In this document: piece after piece, positions 21,956-33,407 of the stretch | Layout of the letters: each line of letters opens with the position of its first letter | Numbering within the stretch: position 1 is the stretch's first letter | Origin: Selaginella moellendorffii | Taxonomy: Eukaryota > Streptophyta > Lycopodiopsida > Selaginellales > Selaginellaceae | Length of the DNA: 64,000 nt | NCBI RefSeq assembly: GCF_000143415.4 | Contig: NW_003314317.1 | Coordinates: 372,001-436,000 of the forward strand | Reading direction: 5' to 3' | The notes under the pieces: generated by a model | What the model was told of the DNA's origin: nothing | The model's input: the letters and a program-made list of their open reading frames with translations, nothing else | Databases searched by the model: none | Made by a program: the position numbers and the translations under genes

Positions 21956-23830
21956 CTTGCCAATTCGATTTCCTCCAGTTCTGATAATTTTCTTCCGGAT
22001 AAATCTCTGTCCTGAGGAGGAATGCCAGTCCACTCCATCACTTTCAACAAGCTCGCTTGCAACAGCCATAAAATGGTCTTCAAGGAGAAAAGCACCAGAC
22101 CGAATGGCAGTGGTACTGGTACCGCGAACGGATTTACCTTCAAGAGCAACGAGCGTGCCCAGAAGAGAAAAGAGGTGAAGCTTGTTTGCTAGTTGCTAGC
22201 TTTTTCTATGGAGTGGTGTTCATCAGTTCCAACCCGGCAACTTCCGTATTATGAAAGTGTTCACAGTTTCTTCAACTGGTGATTCAAGCCAGATGGTCCG
22301 GTTCACTGGAATTGGATGTTGCAAGTCGTCCAGCTTTTCGACTTCGACCACCTCCCCAAATTTGATAGTCCGACCTTCTATGACCACCTCTCCAAAGTTG
22401 AAACTCCGACCCCCGTTGAAACCTGGAGAAAGCGTTCTCCACAGGTCTGAGACTTGAACTCGTGCCAGAAGATGTGGCCCTTGTATGCATTCACTCCATG
22501 GCTCTCCTTGAAGCTCAAGAACACCCTAGAAGCTTTGAGCGTCTTTGCCGCTGCCTCAACGAGGTATAACATGCTCACTCAGTGGTGCACCATGCTGTGA
22601 GAGTGGTCACTGTCCGTAATCTGCTTTCCTGCTGCTTCTACTGTCTGAACAGAATTCAAGCTAGCGACCAGGGAATCCAGATCAAAGTGCCCCCCATTTC
22701 TCCTTCACCACATTGAGTGGTCAAACTCATTTTTGCTTCATCCAGCTTCATTCTGGCACTCACCCATGAATTGAATAGGATCAAATACTTCCTGCCAAGC
22801 TAGAGCAATCTCGGCAGCAGACCAAACCGGTAGAAACACCTGTGGAGTGCGGGCATCCTTATAAAACTCCTGAAAGTCTATCAACTTTGGGCTGGATATC
22901 AATAGAACTTGCTGCTGCCAAGAGCGAACCATCTGTCGATACATGACATCTTCTCAGCGTGCTGCGGTTCAAAGAGATGACCACTCTTGCTCTGAAAAGC
23001 CACCACCTTCCTGTCCTTAGTAGAGTTGTAATGAGAAAGGCGTGCTGTTGCCAATCCCAGGCACCCCCCACAGCAAAACCGACTTGCACCTTTCCCCATC
23101 GCCACGAGCTTCTTACGGAGCTCAGTGTAGCACGGCCGCTCCAAAATCCGAGTAGTACCACTTGCACACAAAAGAGCCTCCCGAGCAATCTGAGATGCCT
23201 CAGTTTGGAAGTCAAACAATGTTGTAGTCAGTAGTTAAATCTTGTTGGTGAATGAATGCAGAGAAACTATGCCTGAAAGAACTGACAATCTCCCTGACTA
23301 AGTGCATCTCGTTGCTGAACGTCGCTGAAGCCTTCATGAATGAGAACACAAGAAACTATGTCAAAGAATCAAAACACCCACCAGATTTGCATCATGCTCC
23401 ACGATTAACTCGAAAATATAGGACTGAATCCGTCAGACAGTTCCGAGATCTCATTCCCTGGTTTCAGAGTGACGGGTCGCTCCTCGCACTCAAGATTCAT
23501 TTCCACGGTGAACTCTTCAATCATTGCATAGAAATGACTAAGAAAGAATGAGGAACAAAGAACTGAAAGTCGTTGCCATGGTCCTTATCCATGTCGAGCA
23601 AAGGCATGACATATTGCGATATGCGCCTTGCAGTAGTTCGTCCTGCTTTGTGAATCCAAGCTCTTTCAGCTTCTTGCCATGGATCGGAAGGGTACCTTGA
23701 TTTCAGAAATTCTTCAAACTCGCTCACTGACAAAATTTAGTTTACATTATTGAAGGGCTTAAACTTACAGTCAACAGCAAATCAATTTTCTTGACTAGAA
23801 ATTGCCCAGCAATGCTGGCTAGATGCAGAG
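21956..23830 (-). pseudogene. Crinkler/RHS-type P-loop NTPase relic
   Basis: Minus-strand pieces in several frames recall the plant Crinkler-RHS-type proteins. One exon (23521-23733) starts SEFEEFLKSRYPSDPWQEAE. Near 23050 a Walker A-like loop reads SVLLWGVPGIGNST, with Asn where the essential Lys should be. KVVAFQSKSG follows, then SSPKLIDFQEFYKDAR and FLPVWSAAEIALAWQEVF, which fits the (Y/L)-P-V-W-S segment of this class. Further C-terminal pieces lie at 22260-22600 and 21956-22150. Frames change inside what should be one domain and stops interrupt it, so it is most likely dead. No start codon was found. A partial second copy is at 20848. Confidence 0.45.
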
Positions 23831-26800
23831 TCCAACTCTACACATTAACAAAAATTGTGGGAAGATTCAAAGTTTGTCTAAGAATGTAAGCTCAAACAAA
23901 AGCTCACCATTTTACATCCACAACTGGTATCTTCCTCCAGCCATGCTACCTCAGCAATTTAAACCACGTGGAGGCCTACACCAGTTTCCAGTCCCAACCA
24001 ATATAGGCATGGTAATCTCCCGATTGGACTAATGAAAAACAAAAAGCTCTTGCTTCTTGATCTTGTTCGGTCAGGCTACTTAACTAGCTGCGAGATTAGG
24101 TTGGAACAGTGGAAATCAATGTATTCAAAGTTTACAAATATTGATTTATACAATTACCTGGAGGCCTCACTGTCACCCAAGTCAGAATTCTGCCATTACA
24201 TGAAAGCCATGCCGCTTGGCTTGTTAAAGGACTTATTTAACAACCTATTACAAAGAGAATTCCATCTTCTTCCCTGTAAACCCTTATGTCTCCGAAAGAG
24301 TCTGAATTCCATCAAACTGTGCCTATAGAACCATATTTGAATGATGACATCAGCTGCCACATTTCATTAGCCTAAGATTTAAAACAAGAATAGTCCCCTC
24401 TTGAAAATAGGAATCAAGAAAACACTCCAGCAATGCCGAGCACTCTCACCTTCAGACCTTGAGCAGCGTTGTAGCAGAGCCAAGATGTGCCAATAGCCTA
24501 AGCGCTCATGTTGCTTATGCGTGTGCACCATGGGGCAGCACGGGACACATGGACCCACCTACAGCTGGATCTTGAAAAAGAAAAATCCAATCCATGCAAA
24601 ATGGAATTAAGATCACTTGCTGCATGGCACAATTTCCCTGGAAAATCCTGAAAAAGCAACCTTGATTGCTGTGATCCAGGGTCAAGATCACTTGTGGCCA
24701 GGAGATGAATTAAGATCCACTTAATTTATAAGTACATCCGAGCACACAAACCATTGTTGAATGCTATTCTTCATTTACTCTAGGTACAAAGAACACGCAA
24801 AGATAAAAAAATAAAAATTCACTAACTGATCTCCTCAACACCCAGTCTTGTGCTATGGCCTTTGCTCAAGGAGTTGCTTACCAAACCACAGAAACCTGTC
24901 AATTTGAGAGAATAAGCTTATATAAATAAGCTTACAGCGGATGCCTTCACTTATGTGGCGCCCAAGAATACGCCAGCAGTGAATGGTGATTGGTGATCGA
25001 TTATATGCTATGGTTTGCAGGTGGAATGCAATAAGGAGCCAACATATTTTAGAATATATGTGGCTTGGAACTTGTTGTTAGGAGCTTACAGCGAACACTC
25101 TTGCCCCCACTCATTACACCTGCACCAGCTACTGCTGTTCGTGTCATTGAAGGCCAACTATTAAGCATTGTGGTTTGCTGACAGATTGCCACATCCCCAA
25201 ATCCATAAACGATCAAAATTTTGGAGAAAGAAACTAAAGAAAACTGTTTCCAGTTGCACAAGCTGGCATGAGAGGAGCAATGCAAGCACAAGCTTTCAAG
25301 TAGGAGCCATAATTTCTAGAGAGCCAAGAGAAAAGAGGAGCAAATAGACTGAGCAAACAAAGGGGGCAACCTCCCATAGATAAAGCTTCAGAGCACAAAC
25401 TCACACAAAAGCTCGCACAGGCTTTTACTTTAGTGGTAGTAGTAGCACCTTAATGTGGATAACCATGGTTTCACCACCTCATCGGAATCATCTACACAGG
25501 TTTTCAACGCTGATCAAAATAGATCATCAAAAGGTGAACATTGGAGCTAAAGGAGCAGAGGCTTGTCTGTTGGATTCTTTCTCAATTGGCAAACTTTCAC
25601 CTTCAGTGACTCAAATCTGCTTCACATCCAACCAAAGCTATTGAGCTCTCCCTAGATGTAGTGAGTGCCAAAGCACAACCCAGGCCTCAGATCGGACGGC
25701 TGCTGGAGTATATAGATTCCAACCCTTGAATTTTAAAACAAATCTTCATCCCATAATGGAAAAGTATAAAGAACTCAAAATCTTGAGAACATTGAATTTT
25801 GGGCTTGGAGCAAATTTTTCTTGAGACTAATTTGGTTCTCTCTCAAATTGCCTTCTCTCCACAGCTTGATATGAAAGGTTTCACTATAAATGTGTGTGTG
25901 TAGCAATTTTCCTTTCGTAACTGGTTCTAACCCTCACACTTATATCCAGCACTGTAATTAACGAAACATTTGCAAAAGAAAAGTCTAATATACCTTCAAT
26001 TCACCTGCTTCTAAAGCTGAAGTTACCTTGGAAACTCTAGTTAAAGTGTCAAAAATCACACAGCTCCAATTCTCTAACAGAGCCCAAAACCATTTTGTTA
26101 GTATATATGCCATTGGTCCTTGAAAAGAATTGTGGTTACAGAAAGAAACAAGAAGAATTTCTTACTGGAGGATATTTTCTTAAGCATAGCTTCTCCACCC
26201 GTAACTTAGCGGGAGACATAGACACAGGTGAGTTCCCCAGTGTACTGATGGGACACTTAGGGACAAATTAGAAGCTCAAAATCATTGAACCATGCTTGGA
26301 ACCCTCACCCGCATCTCCGTAGCTTCTCTCCACCGCCTCGCAGACAGCAAATCTGCAAATCTACAAATCCGCTTTCATCGTGTCAAGATCAGGGAGATCT
26401 TACATCACAAATTTGATTCATCTGCCTAGTGTAATCCATCAGTGCCGACGTGCAAGATCTCTGCCCTGAGCATGCGACGGAACCCTAGAGTAGACACTTG
26501 TCACATTGCTCCGTCAAAGATGTGCCATCATCCCATTGGCATGAAAGCCGAGGGCTCAAATTGGACGGCTGCTGGAGGTAGAGTTTTAGTATTATAAGTA
26601 AGAGCCTTAATTTCTAGAGTTGAGCAAATAAAGGGGGTAACCTCCTATAGATAAGCTCTCACATATACTGACTTTTACTCCATTGGCAGTAGTAGCACTA
26701 ACCTGCCTGTTGGATTCTTTCTCAACTGGCAAACAGTGACTCAAATCTGCTTCACATCCAACCAAAGCTACTAAACTCTCCCTGAAGTTCCAGAAATTTG

Positions 26801-27016
26801 GAACTCCAGATCCCCGAGAGTACACCAAACACTCTCACCCCTGCTTATGGCGCCAACAGCTGATTGAAGGCCAAAGCATTGCTGCTACAATAGAATCACC
26901 CTAGACTCATGCATTACAGCAAACCCTCTTCCCTCCTGGGCCAGTTGTGTGTGCCACCCATTGGTTGCCACCTCAGATTAGGGCCTTTTCGTCTTTATAA
27001 CCTAAAATAATGAAAA
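23831..27016. other. Intergenic region built of diverged repeats, no gene
   Basis: The block 25290-25645 is repeated in shortened form at 26580-26790 (shared cacatccaaccaaagcta, ggattctttctcaa, and the cggacggctgctgga motif at about 25693 and 26560). Pieces near 24930, 25080 and 26830 also resemble each other. Short open frames here give no recognisable product. A possible TATA-like tataaata tract is at 24919. Confidence 0.5.
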
Positions 27017-27100
27017 TGTCAGAAGTGGGATTTGAACCCACGCCCTCGTGAGAGGAGCAGAACTTGAGTCTGCCGCCTTAGACCACTCGGCCATCCTGAC
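27017..27100 (-). tRNA. tRNA-Leu (anticodon CAA)
   Basis: Read on the minus strand this gives a full class II tRNA of 84 nt. It has a GTCAGGA acceptor strand pairing with TTCTGAC, A box TGGCCGAGTGG, an anticodon stem GCAGA/TCTGC enclosing CTCAAGT (anticodon CAA), a long variable arm and B box GGTTCAAATCC. There is no intron. A T4 run follows directly (27013-27016 on the plus strand as aaaa) and would serve as the Pol III terminator. Confidence 0.96.
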
Positions 27101-27179
27101 ATTTGATAATAAATCTCTCAGAAAAACGAATAAAAGTTGGAAGGGCCGAACCTCCACTGATTTACGTATGGTGTATCGC

Positions 27180-27285
27180 ATTGTATTCTTCAAGAAGGGA
27201 TTCTTCAACAGCAGCGGAGTTGGCCTCTGATTCTCTCCCTCAAGAAATGGATGATGGTCATGATTATAAAGCCCCTCCTTCATAA
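27180..27285 (+). pseudogene. 5' fragment copy of the secreted repeat-protein gene
   Basis: This matches 28655-28860: cttcaagaaggga, then ttcttcaacagcagcggag and tggcctctgattctct, with a 12-bp gap and then gatgatggtcatgat. It ends in a stop after about 35 codons and has no signal-peptide exon, so it is a truncated copy. Confidence 0.75.
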
Positions 27286-27291
27286 GGCTCC

Positions 27292-28330
27292 TAATATTTC
27301 ACTCTCATCGATCTTAAGTTCTGCTCGTGTTCGTGGTCTTGCAGCTCTGCTGGAAATGAGGCCCTGGGATGCCCGGCATGCCAGGAGGAACAGCAGTAGC
27401 TCCAGGAGTGTACTTCAGAGAACGGAAGGTGCATTGCCATGGCAGGGGCCGCAAAGGAATACCAGGTATTCGAGCGACACCATTGGCATTGCCATGCCAA
27501 CGCTGGCGTCAACAACACCTCGAGCACCCAGGAATGAGCTCCCCAAGCTCCATCTGAACTGATCCAGATGCTCGTCCCAGTGGTGCCATTTGCTCGTTAG
27601 AGGCCAAGACAGCAGACGTGCGTTGTACTTGTCGCGAGTTATCACCAGGACAATTTCGACACCAGAACTTCATGGTGTGGTTACTGCATCCGCTACTCAG
27701 ACGACAAAGCCACCGCTAAGAACAAGAAAAAAGGTGTGTCATAGAACATCCAACAACACCTGCAAAGTGGCCCATGGGAACCCCATGGCAAATCCAGAAT
27801 GTTGCTGTCGTGAGCATTTGAGACTTCTGGTTGAGGTTGTTCGTGCCTAAAACAATAACGTCCATGTGAAATCAGAATTGAGTCTCCTCAGGTGGTAACA
27901 TACCCAACGAGCCAGTGTATAATGCTGCTGTCATGGCTTCTGCTCACGAAGAGTTCCTCGTGGAAAGGATGCCACGCCAATGCTGCACCAAAATCAAAAC
28001 GTAAGAGCACTCTAACTCATCCAATATACATGTTACTTCGTTCTTAACGATTAGCCTCGATTAGGTTCGGATGTCAAACAGCTGAGAAAGAGGGGGAAAA
28101 AAACAAGGAAGAGGCGTTCAGTTCACTTTGTTCACTTAGCTTGATTACTTGGTCTCTTCCTATTTCACACACTACACACGTCCTTCGCACGAAGATATCA
28201 TGAGATTAGTTATAAGGCTTACCAGAAACGAGGAGAAACTTTTGTGGATGCCAATACACGCTCTTGACATCCCAGCCGTGAGCTGTACAAATCCAAACGT
28301 ATAAGAACATAGAGAACTAGCTTACATCGA
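27292..28330 (-). pseudogene. FY: Relic of an FY/WDR33-type WD40 gene (3' processing factor)
   Basis: Minus-strand pieces match consecutive WD repeats of FY/WDR33, the WD40 scaffold of the cleavage and polyadenylation factor. In order they are [20 protein letters not shown] (28222-28288), [20 protein letters not shown] (about 27930-27985), VGHEQPQPEVSNAHDSNILD (about 27800-27850) and HTMKFWCRNCPGDNSRDKYN (about 27630-27690). The repeats that should lie between the first two are missing, frames shift between pieces, and the region after NILD is scrambled. The 27292-27600 tail keeps a Pro/Met/Gly-like composition in changing frames. It is a decayed partial duplicate; the intact gene must be elsewhere. 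Confidence 0.75.
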
Positions 28331-28550
28331 CATACCTGTTAATGTCTTGACACCGGTATATATCATCATTCACCACTAAAAACGAGAAGCCAAGCTTGTT
28401 TTCACCTGGAAGCATCTCTCTCTAGAAAACTGTAGAGAATCAGCCATTGATTTGTAGATAAATAATTGTAAAATAGACACATGGCATTTGATGAGAAAAT
28501 CGAATCAATATGGGAGTGACAATCAGATGCCATGCACATTCTTGGACCTT

Positions 28551-28558
28551 ATATAAAG
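28551..28558 (+). promoter_or_regulatory. TATA box of the secreted repeat-protein gene
   Basis: The word tatataaa lies 30 bp before the first ATG (28581) and about 50 bp before the preferred ATG (28605), in a position that fits a plant core promoter. Confidence 0.55.
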
Positions 28559-28604
28559 GGGCCAAAGGCTGCACTGATTAATGAGCAATCAGCACAGTTT
28601 CACC

Positions 28605-29057
28605 ATGAATTCTTCTTTGGTGTTTTTGGTGTTTGTATTTGCCACATTCCAGATTGCATTGTCTTCTTCAAGAAGGGAGATCTTGTCTGATTCTTCAACA
28701 GCAGCGGAGCTGGCCTCTGATTCTCTTCTGCCTCCCTCCAAAATGGATGATGATGAAGCCCCAACTCCAAAGATGGATGATGGTCATGCACCTCCTCCCC
28801 CTTCAAAGATGGAAGATCATGACCATGATCATAGGGCTCCTCCTCCGCCAAAGATGGATGATGGTCATGATCAGCTAGCTCCTCCTCCTCCTCCAAAGAT
28901 GGATGATGATGATGATGATCAGCTAGCTCCTCCTCCTCCTCCAAAGATGGATGATCATAATCATCTAGCTCCTCCACGCAGGCCAAAGAGGACGGGGAAC
29001 AACAATAACAACAACATCAACATAAATATCAACTTGGATAAAAAACGATCATGCTAG
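28605..29057 (+). CDS. Secreted Pro/Asp/His-rich repeat protein
   Basis: From the ATG at 28605 the protein starts with a textbook signal peptide (MNSSLVFLVFVFATFQIALS); an in-frame ATG at 28581 would add eight residues and is less likely. After a Ser/Ala/Leu region come about six imperfect repeats built around PPPPPKMDD, each followed by Asp/His runs (for example DDDDDDQLA, DHDHDHRA). A basic, Asn-rich tail ends in KKRSC. The acidic/His runs could bind metal ions and the Pro runs suggest a cell-wall protein, but both are inference. I recognise no family. A 3'-truncated copy lies at 27180-27285. The single-exon gene has a TATA box upstream. Confidence 0.75.
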   Translation: MNSSLVFLVFVFATFQIALSSSRREILSDSSTAAELASDSLLPPSKMDDDEAPTPKMDDGHAPPPPSKMEDHDHDHRAPPPPKMDDGHDQLAPPPPPKMDDDDDDQLAPPPPPKMDDHNHLAPPRRPKRTGNNNNNNINININLDKKRSC

Positions 29058-29462
29058 ATCAACGCGAGGAGAATAATTACTCTTTTCGATGGATTCTCTC
29101 CATCCTTTGTATTTGCAATTAAAGATAAATAATAATTAGTTTGAAACATAACGAAAGATTTCGTAAAGAAATACATAGAACCACCGCGGAACTACTGGAG
29201 GAGTTTGGGGAAAAGAGAAACTTTGATTTGGTGGCGTATTTGAGCCAACGATCTCTACGTCGGTGAAGGAGCTCCCAAGTTTGTGTACAAGAGAGTCTAC
29301 CTCAAGTGATGCAGCAGAGAACAAGGACGAGCACAAGTTTCTCGCCACACTCAAGTACATCATGTAAAGCTCCTGTGACTATCGAAGCGGGAGTGGTGAA
29401 AACCAGAAGAAAGCTAAAAAGTGCTAGCCTGTGCATGTATGATTACGGTACTTACAAGGAAT
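29058..29462. other. Intergenic region with an unassigned exon-like piece
   Basis: On the plus strand near 29250-29366, YVGEGAPKFVYKRVYLK and, in the same frame after two unreadable codons, a Lys/Glu-rich piece ending KYIM and a stop look protein-like. No start or family is evident. It may be the end of a decayed gene. Confidence 0.3.
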
Positions 29463-31251
29463 TTACGAGAAGTCCCTGCCCTTCAGAACAAAGACACATA
29501 CCATTGTCCAAACTGCAATAAGATGGTGATCAGTAAAAATCGATTTGATAAGAGAATGTAGTTGCTCACTATATACTGCCGCAGCGAGCCATTCGTTTAT
29601 GACTTTCACCCAAACGCTTGCCCACCCGACGTCTATGCTCCACCTTGAATTCACACACAAAGGACACGAAGCTTATAGAGGAAGGAGCAGAGCTTACTTA
29701 CCTGTGCATTGTTTGGTGAAGGTTCCAGCCAACGAACAGCATCGCAAAGTACATCGCACCCATCGCAAAGACGAAATGAAAGAAACCATAGCTGTATGGG
29801 ATATCATTCTCGGATGTCTCCTCTTCACTGTGTGGTAGCTGTAGAAACGAAAACATTTTAAAAAATGTGAAAATAACTCGAGAGGTTAAAAAAGTGGATA
29901 CCGCAAGAGATTTCGAATCTATTCCGGTAGAGAATGTAGCTAGGATGATTGCAAAGAACGCTATCAGAAAGCTCTGTAAAAGAAATAGACATAATCAGAG
30001 GAGAAAAACTGAAGATATCTGGACGTACCAAAACAGTTAGCCAGTCAGCCTTCCCAGTTTGTCGTGATCGCGTATTGCAAAGCTCAGAAGCAGGTTCACT
30101 ACGAAAAAACAAAAAGAGAAATAAGAAAAAAAGGAAAAAAATAAAAAAATGATACCTCATAATTGCTGACCAGCAGAGAAACACTAGATACAGTGAAATC
30201 AACCCTGATGTCAGCAATCCCGCATTGACCTGGAAATATACTTATCAGAAAAACAAGCCATTGAAAGAATTTCACAGTACTTTCGAATGCAGGGAGATGG
30301 CCGTCACGACTAAAATGAGAACGAAAGTCCATGTGATGAAAAAGATATTGACGCCGCAGGACGCCCGTGGAGAGAACCAGACATACATCAAGATGATGCC
30401 TATGAATGAAAGTATATACGAGCCCACAGCAATCACGACCAGCGGTATTTGGCTGCAAAGAAAGATCGTGTAAGTCCCAAAACAGTACACAGCTTGAAAA
30501 TTACCAGCGTCGGACGTTATGCTCGGAGAGCCACTCTTCGTTCCACCAGTATATGAAATTGATGACACTGAGGAGCTGGATAACGAGAAAAATTCTGTGA
30601 AACGAGCAGTTTTCAGCGTGAAAAGAAAAAGAAAAAGCTTTCCAATGCACTTACCCAGCTCCAAACCTGGCCATTTCACCTGCAAAGCAAAATTGATCCA
30701 TCGCTTCTAGAAGAAGAACATTAAATTCACTTACCATACATTTGAATGAATGCGGATGGGATGAAAAATGGGAGCACCATCACGATGATCCAGAAGAGGC
30801 TCTTAATTGGCCACCAGCCTGAGTGCCAAGCGTCACGGGGGTCGTCGGGTTTAGAAGTTCCCACAGTCGTCAAATACATTGTGAAGAAGAACACCTGATG
30901 CTAAGTTAAGGAACAGAATAAAAGCGAGGATAGAAAATTTTCAAAGGATACGAAGCATCCCAGGCTCACTCGTAGAACACCCTCACTGCCCAAACAATCG
31001 TGTCCTCCTTGGCATCCTTTCAAATCTAGAAAGAAAATCACAAGTATTAGTTCAATCGTCAGCTCGGAGGACACACACTTACAATGCAAAGAAGCCAATG
31101 CGTCATGGCTGTAGTCCCGGATCATCCAGGCCACCACAGTGGTGAGCAAGAAGATTATGGCGTAGATGTAGCGGGCATTCATCCGGCTCGGGCCGATACA
31201 CGACTTGGCCAAGCAGCTCTCGGCCACAGACTCGAAACATCCCCGCGCCAT
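29463..31251 (-). CDS. Serine incorporator (SERINC/TMS1/TDE) family membrane protein
   Basis: This multi-pass membrane protein belongs to the SERINC family, thought to move or scramble phospholipids and serine at internal membranes. The start at 31251 gives a Cys-rich N-terminus (MARGCFESVAESCLAKSC) and then ARYIYAIIFLLTTVVAWMIR, the usual first helix. Later exons carry HDCLGSEGVLRVSLGCF, PRDAWHSGWWPIKSLFWI, SVINFIYWWNEEW, NPR-like loops and EPASELCN. The last exons are YSYGFFHFVFAMGAMYFAML, DVGWASVWVKVINEWLAA and a short tail ending KGRDFS. All are conserved positions in the family. About ten introns, mostly 50-70 bp, interrupt it. Confidence 0.92.
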
Positions 31252-31816
31252 GGATTTCTTCCCAGGTTCTCAGATCATCCAGCTCGCGAAGCCGAAATAT
31301 CGAAATCCGCCACGCCCCACGGCCTCCTGTGACAATGCAGGCCCGGCATTCGTAGAAACGATCAAGATTTCACACAAACCTGAGCGATCGGCAAGGGGTC
31401 GACACGAGCGCCTAGCGATCCAAGCGCGAAATCATCCGTGCGCGCCGCCTCGCGAAGAAGGGAATGCCCTAAGATCCTCCACAAAGAGAGCGTGAGGTAA
31501 GAGTACGGAAGCCTCCAGCTTTCATCCTTTGCCTCACTGGGCGTGCGCCGCAAGGGAGTCTGGGCATGAACCATGTGGCCCAAAAGGCCCACGATCCGAC
31601 GGCCGGCGTGGATCTTGGAGGCCGTACGAGCGCAGAGATCTAACGGTTGGAACAGTTGATCCAACGTTCTTTCGTTCAAAACCTATTTAGCTATATGATT
31701 AGTTAATGGGTGTTTATCTAATTATACTTAGCCTAATCTACATCACTAATGTGTGACTTTGTATGCAAAACTGGATGAAACCATTTCTCTCAACCTCAAG
31801 AATAAAAAGAATTTGA
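31252..31816. other. Intergenic region, nothing recognised
   Basis: This holds the promoter and leader of the SERINC gene and the 3' region of the prolyl hydroxylase gene. The open frames seen here give no recognisable protein. Confidence 0.4.
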
Positions 31817-33089
31817 TCAAGACCAATCTTCTTTGTCCCTGATCCACTTTGTGGCGACCCATTTCTCGCCTTTAATCACTGGACAGCTCCCGTGCAATGC
31901 AGTCTAACAACGGCGACAATATGTCAGTGGCGATTTCTTCGTTTTCGATCGACTGACCTTGTCAAACGTTCCATTCGGGAACATGGAATAGAAGAGCAAA
32001 GCGTCGCCTTGCTTTGGCTTCACCTTCAAACCGATGCATTCTTTGTAGTCGTAGTTCTCGTTCATGTGCTCGTAATTCTAGACATGGAAACAGGAGTCAT
32101 GGATTCAACAGCTTGAAGACGTGAAAGCAGCGGTACCTCGAAAGGAAACATCGTCTCTCCGCCTTCTTCAACGTCTGAAAGATACAAAAGAAAGGAAGCC
32201 ATCTGCATAAGAGAAACGTATCAGCTTGAAACTCCAAGCTGAGACGACGACTTACGCGTTGGCTCTTCTGAGGTCCGTATTCCGCAGGATTGAAAACGTC
32301 ATAGTGGCTGTTGTATTTCTGTCCGATCTCGTAGCGAAGAACATTGAAAGCCTGCAAAGGTTTGCTTTGAACTAAAACTCGTCTTTTCATCGTTTGTCTG
32401 TTTACCTCTCCGTGTGACTTGGGGATCATCGTGGCTTTAGCCATTTTTTCCTCCACCCAGGCCAGTGTGCCCGTCTTGTCTTGCCTGGAGCTCAAGAAGC
32501 AGCCATGACTGCCTTACATGACAGGAAAAACTCGTCTCAAAAGCTCGAAACCGCGCCGGCAAAAAGAAAAGAAGGAAGAGAAGATAAGAACCTTGTTCTT
32601 ACGTCCTGCGTCTCCGTGGCCGTCTCTCCCTTGCGAAGAGCAAGTGAAGATGGCGTAAGCTTCGTCTTTGCTAGACTGATGATCGCCTCGCACTGTGCCG
32701 GGCTTGCGAATTTCGGGAAGAGAAGAGCTCGAGGTGTCCAGCTTAGTACCTGACTTAAGCATAAGCAAAAAGAAGTCCAAGAGAATCTATAATCTCACTC
32801 TCTCACCTGGAAAGGTATGAATGACAATTGATCGTCGCCAGTCACACCGTGCTCCGCGACCGTGACATCCTCGAGTAACTCATGTCTTTGATTCGCAAAT
32901 GCTGGATTTGTATCCTCTGGAAGCTAAAGGAGTACAAGAAAAAGATGGAATTGAGTGCTTCGTTACAAGGATTACCTGCTGGAATTCGGGGATGAAGTAT
33001 CCAACGAGAAAAGCGAGCACGCACAAGACTAGAACCAGAGGCGCCGATACCTGGTGGCCGCACACCCGGCCTCTCGATCTCCCCTTCAT
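31817..33089 (-). CDS. Prolyl 4-hydroxylase (2-oxoglutarate/Fe(II) oxygenase)
   Basis: This encodes a type II membrane prolyl 4-hydroxylase that modifies proline in secreted, Hyp-rich wall proteins. The N-terminus is basic (MKGRSRGRVCG) and followed by one membrane anchor (APLVLVLCVLAFLVGYFIP). The catalytic domain starts VLSWTPRALLFPKFASPAQC and continues with AFNVLRYEIGQKYNSHYDVF, holding the first Fe-binding His and Asp, then MASFLLYLSDVEEGGETMFP. The distal Fe-binding His and the 2-oxoglutarate Lys are in ALHGSCPVIKGEKW. It ends KWIRDKEDWS. Introns are short. It shares a 318-bp divergent promoter with the EF-hand gene. Confidence 0.93.
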
Positions 33090-33407
33090 AATTTTGGAGC
33101 CGGATTGAAGCTACAACCCTGAATCCAACCTATCGATCGATCGATCGATCGATCCCTCACCTTCTAATCAGCACGGCGCTCGCTCGCGAGCGCCCTACCT
33201 AGTGAAGATTTCTCCGCCCTACCACGCGATCAATGCCGTGTCGTTTCGCGGCCGTCGGGAAGAACAGCCGTTCTCTAGCTACCTGAGCAAATAATACCCC
33301 AAAAAGTCAACTCGGGCTTTAATCGTTGACTAGATCTCTGCCACGTGTTCTCTTTGACTATGCCATGCAGGCCCTAGTTTTTGTTTTCCCGCATTTTAGG
33401 GTTCTTG
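33090..33407. promoter_or_regulatory. Divergent promoter region with ATCG microsatellite
   Basis: This lies between the start codons of the prolyl hydroxylase (minus) and the EF-hand gene (plus). A perfect ATCG tetranucleotide repeat of nearly six units occupies 33132-33154. Confidence 0.5.

Noticed and set aside
23821-27000. CRISPR-like or regularly spaced array
   Set aside because: The repeats here are few, diverged and irregular, and the genome is eukaryotic.
27017-27100. Missing intron in tRNA-Leu(CAA) as unusual
   Set aside because: Introns in this tRNA are common in fungi and animals, but plant introns are mainly in Tyr and elongator Met tRNAs, so this is not remarkable.
29250-29366. 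Plus-strand exon ending KYIM as a named gene
   Set aside because: Too short, no start codon and no family recognised; noted only as an exon-like piece.
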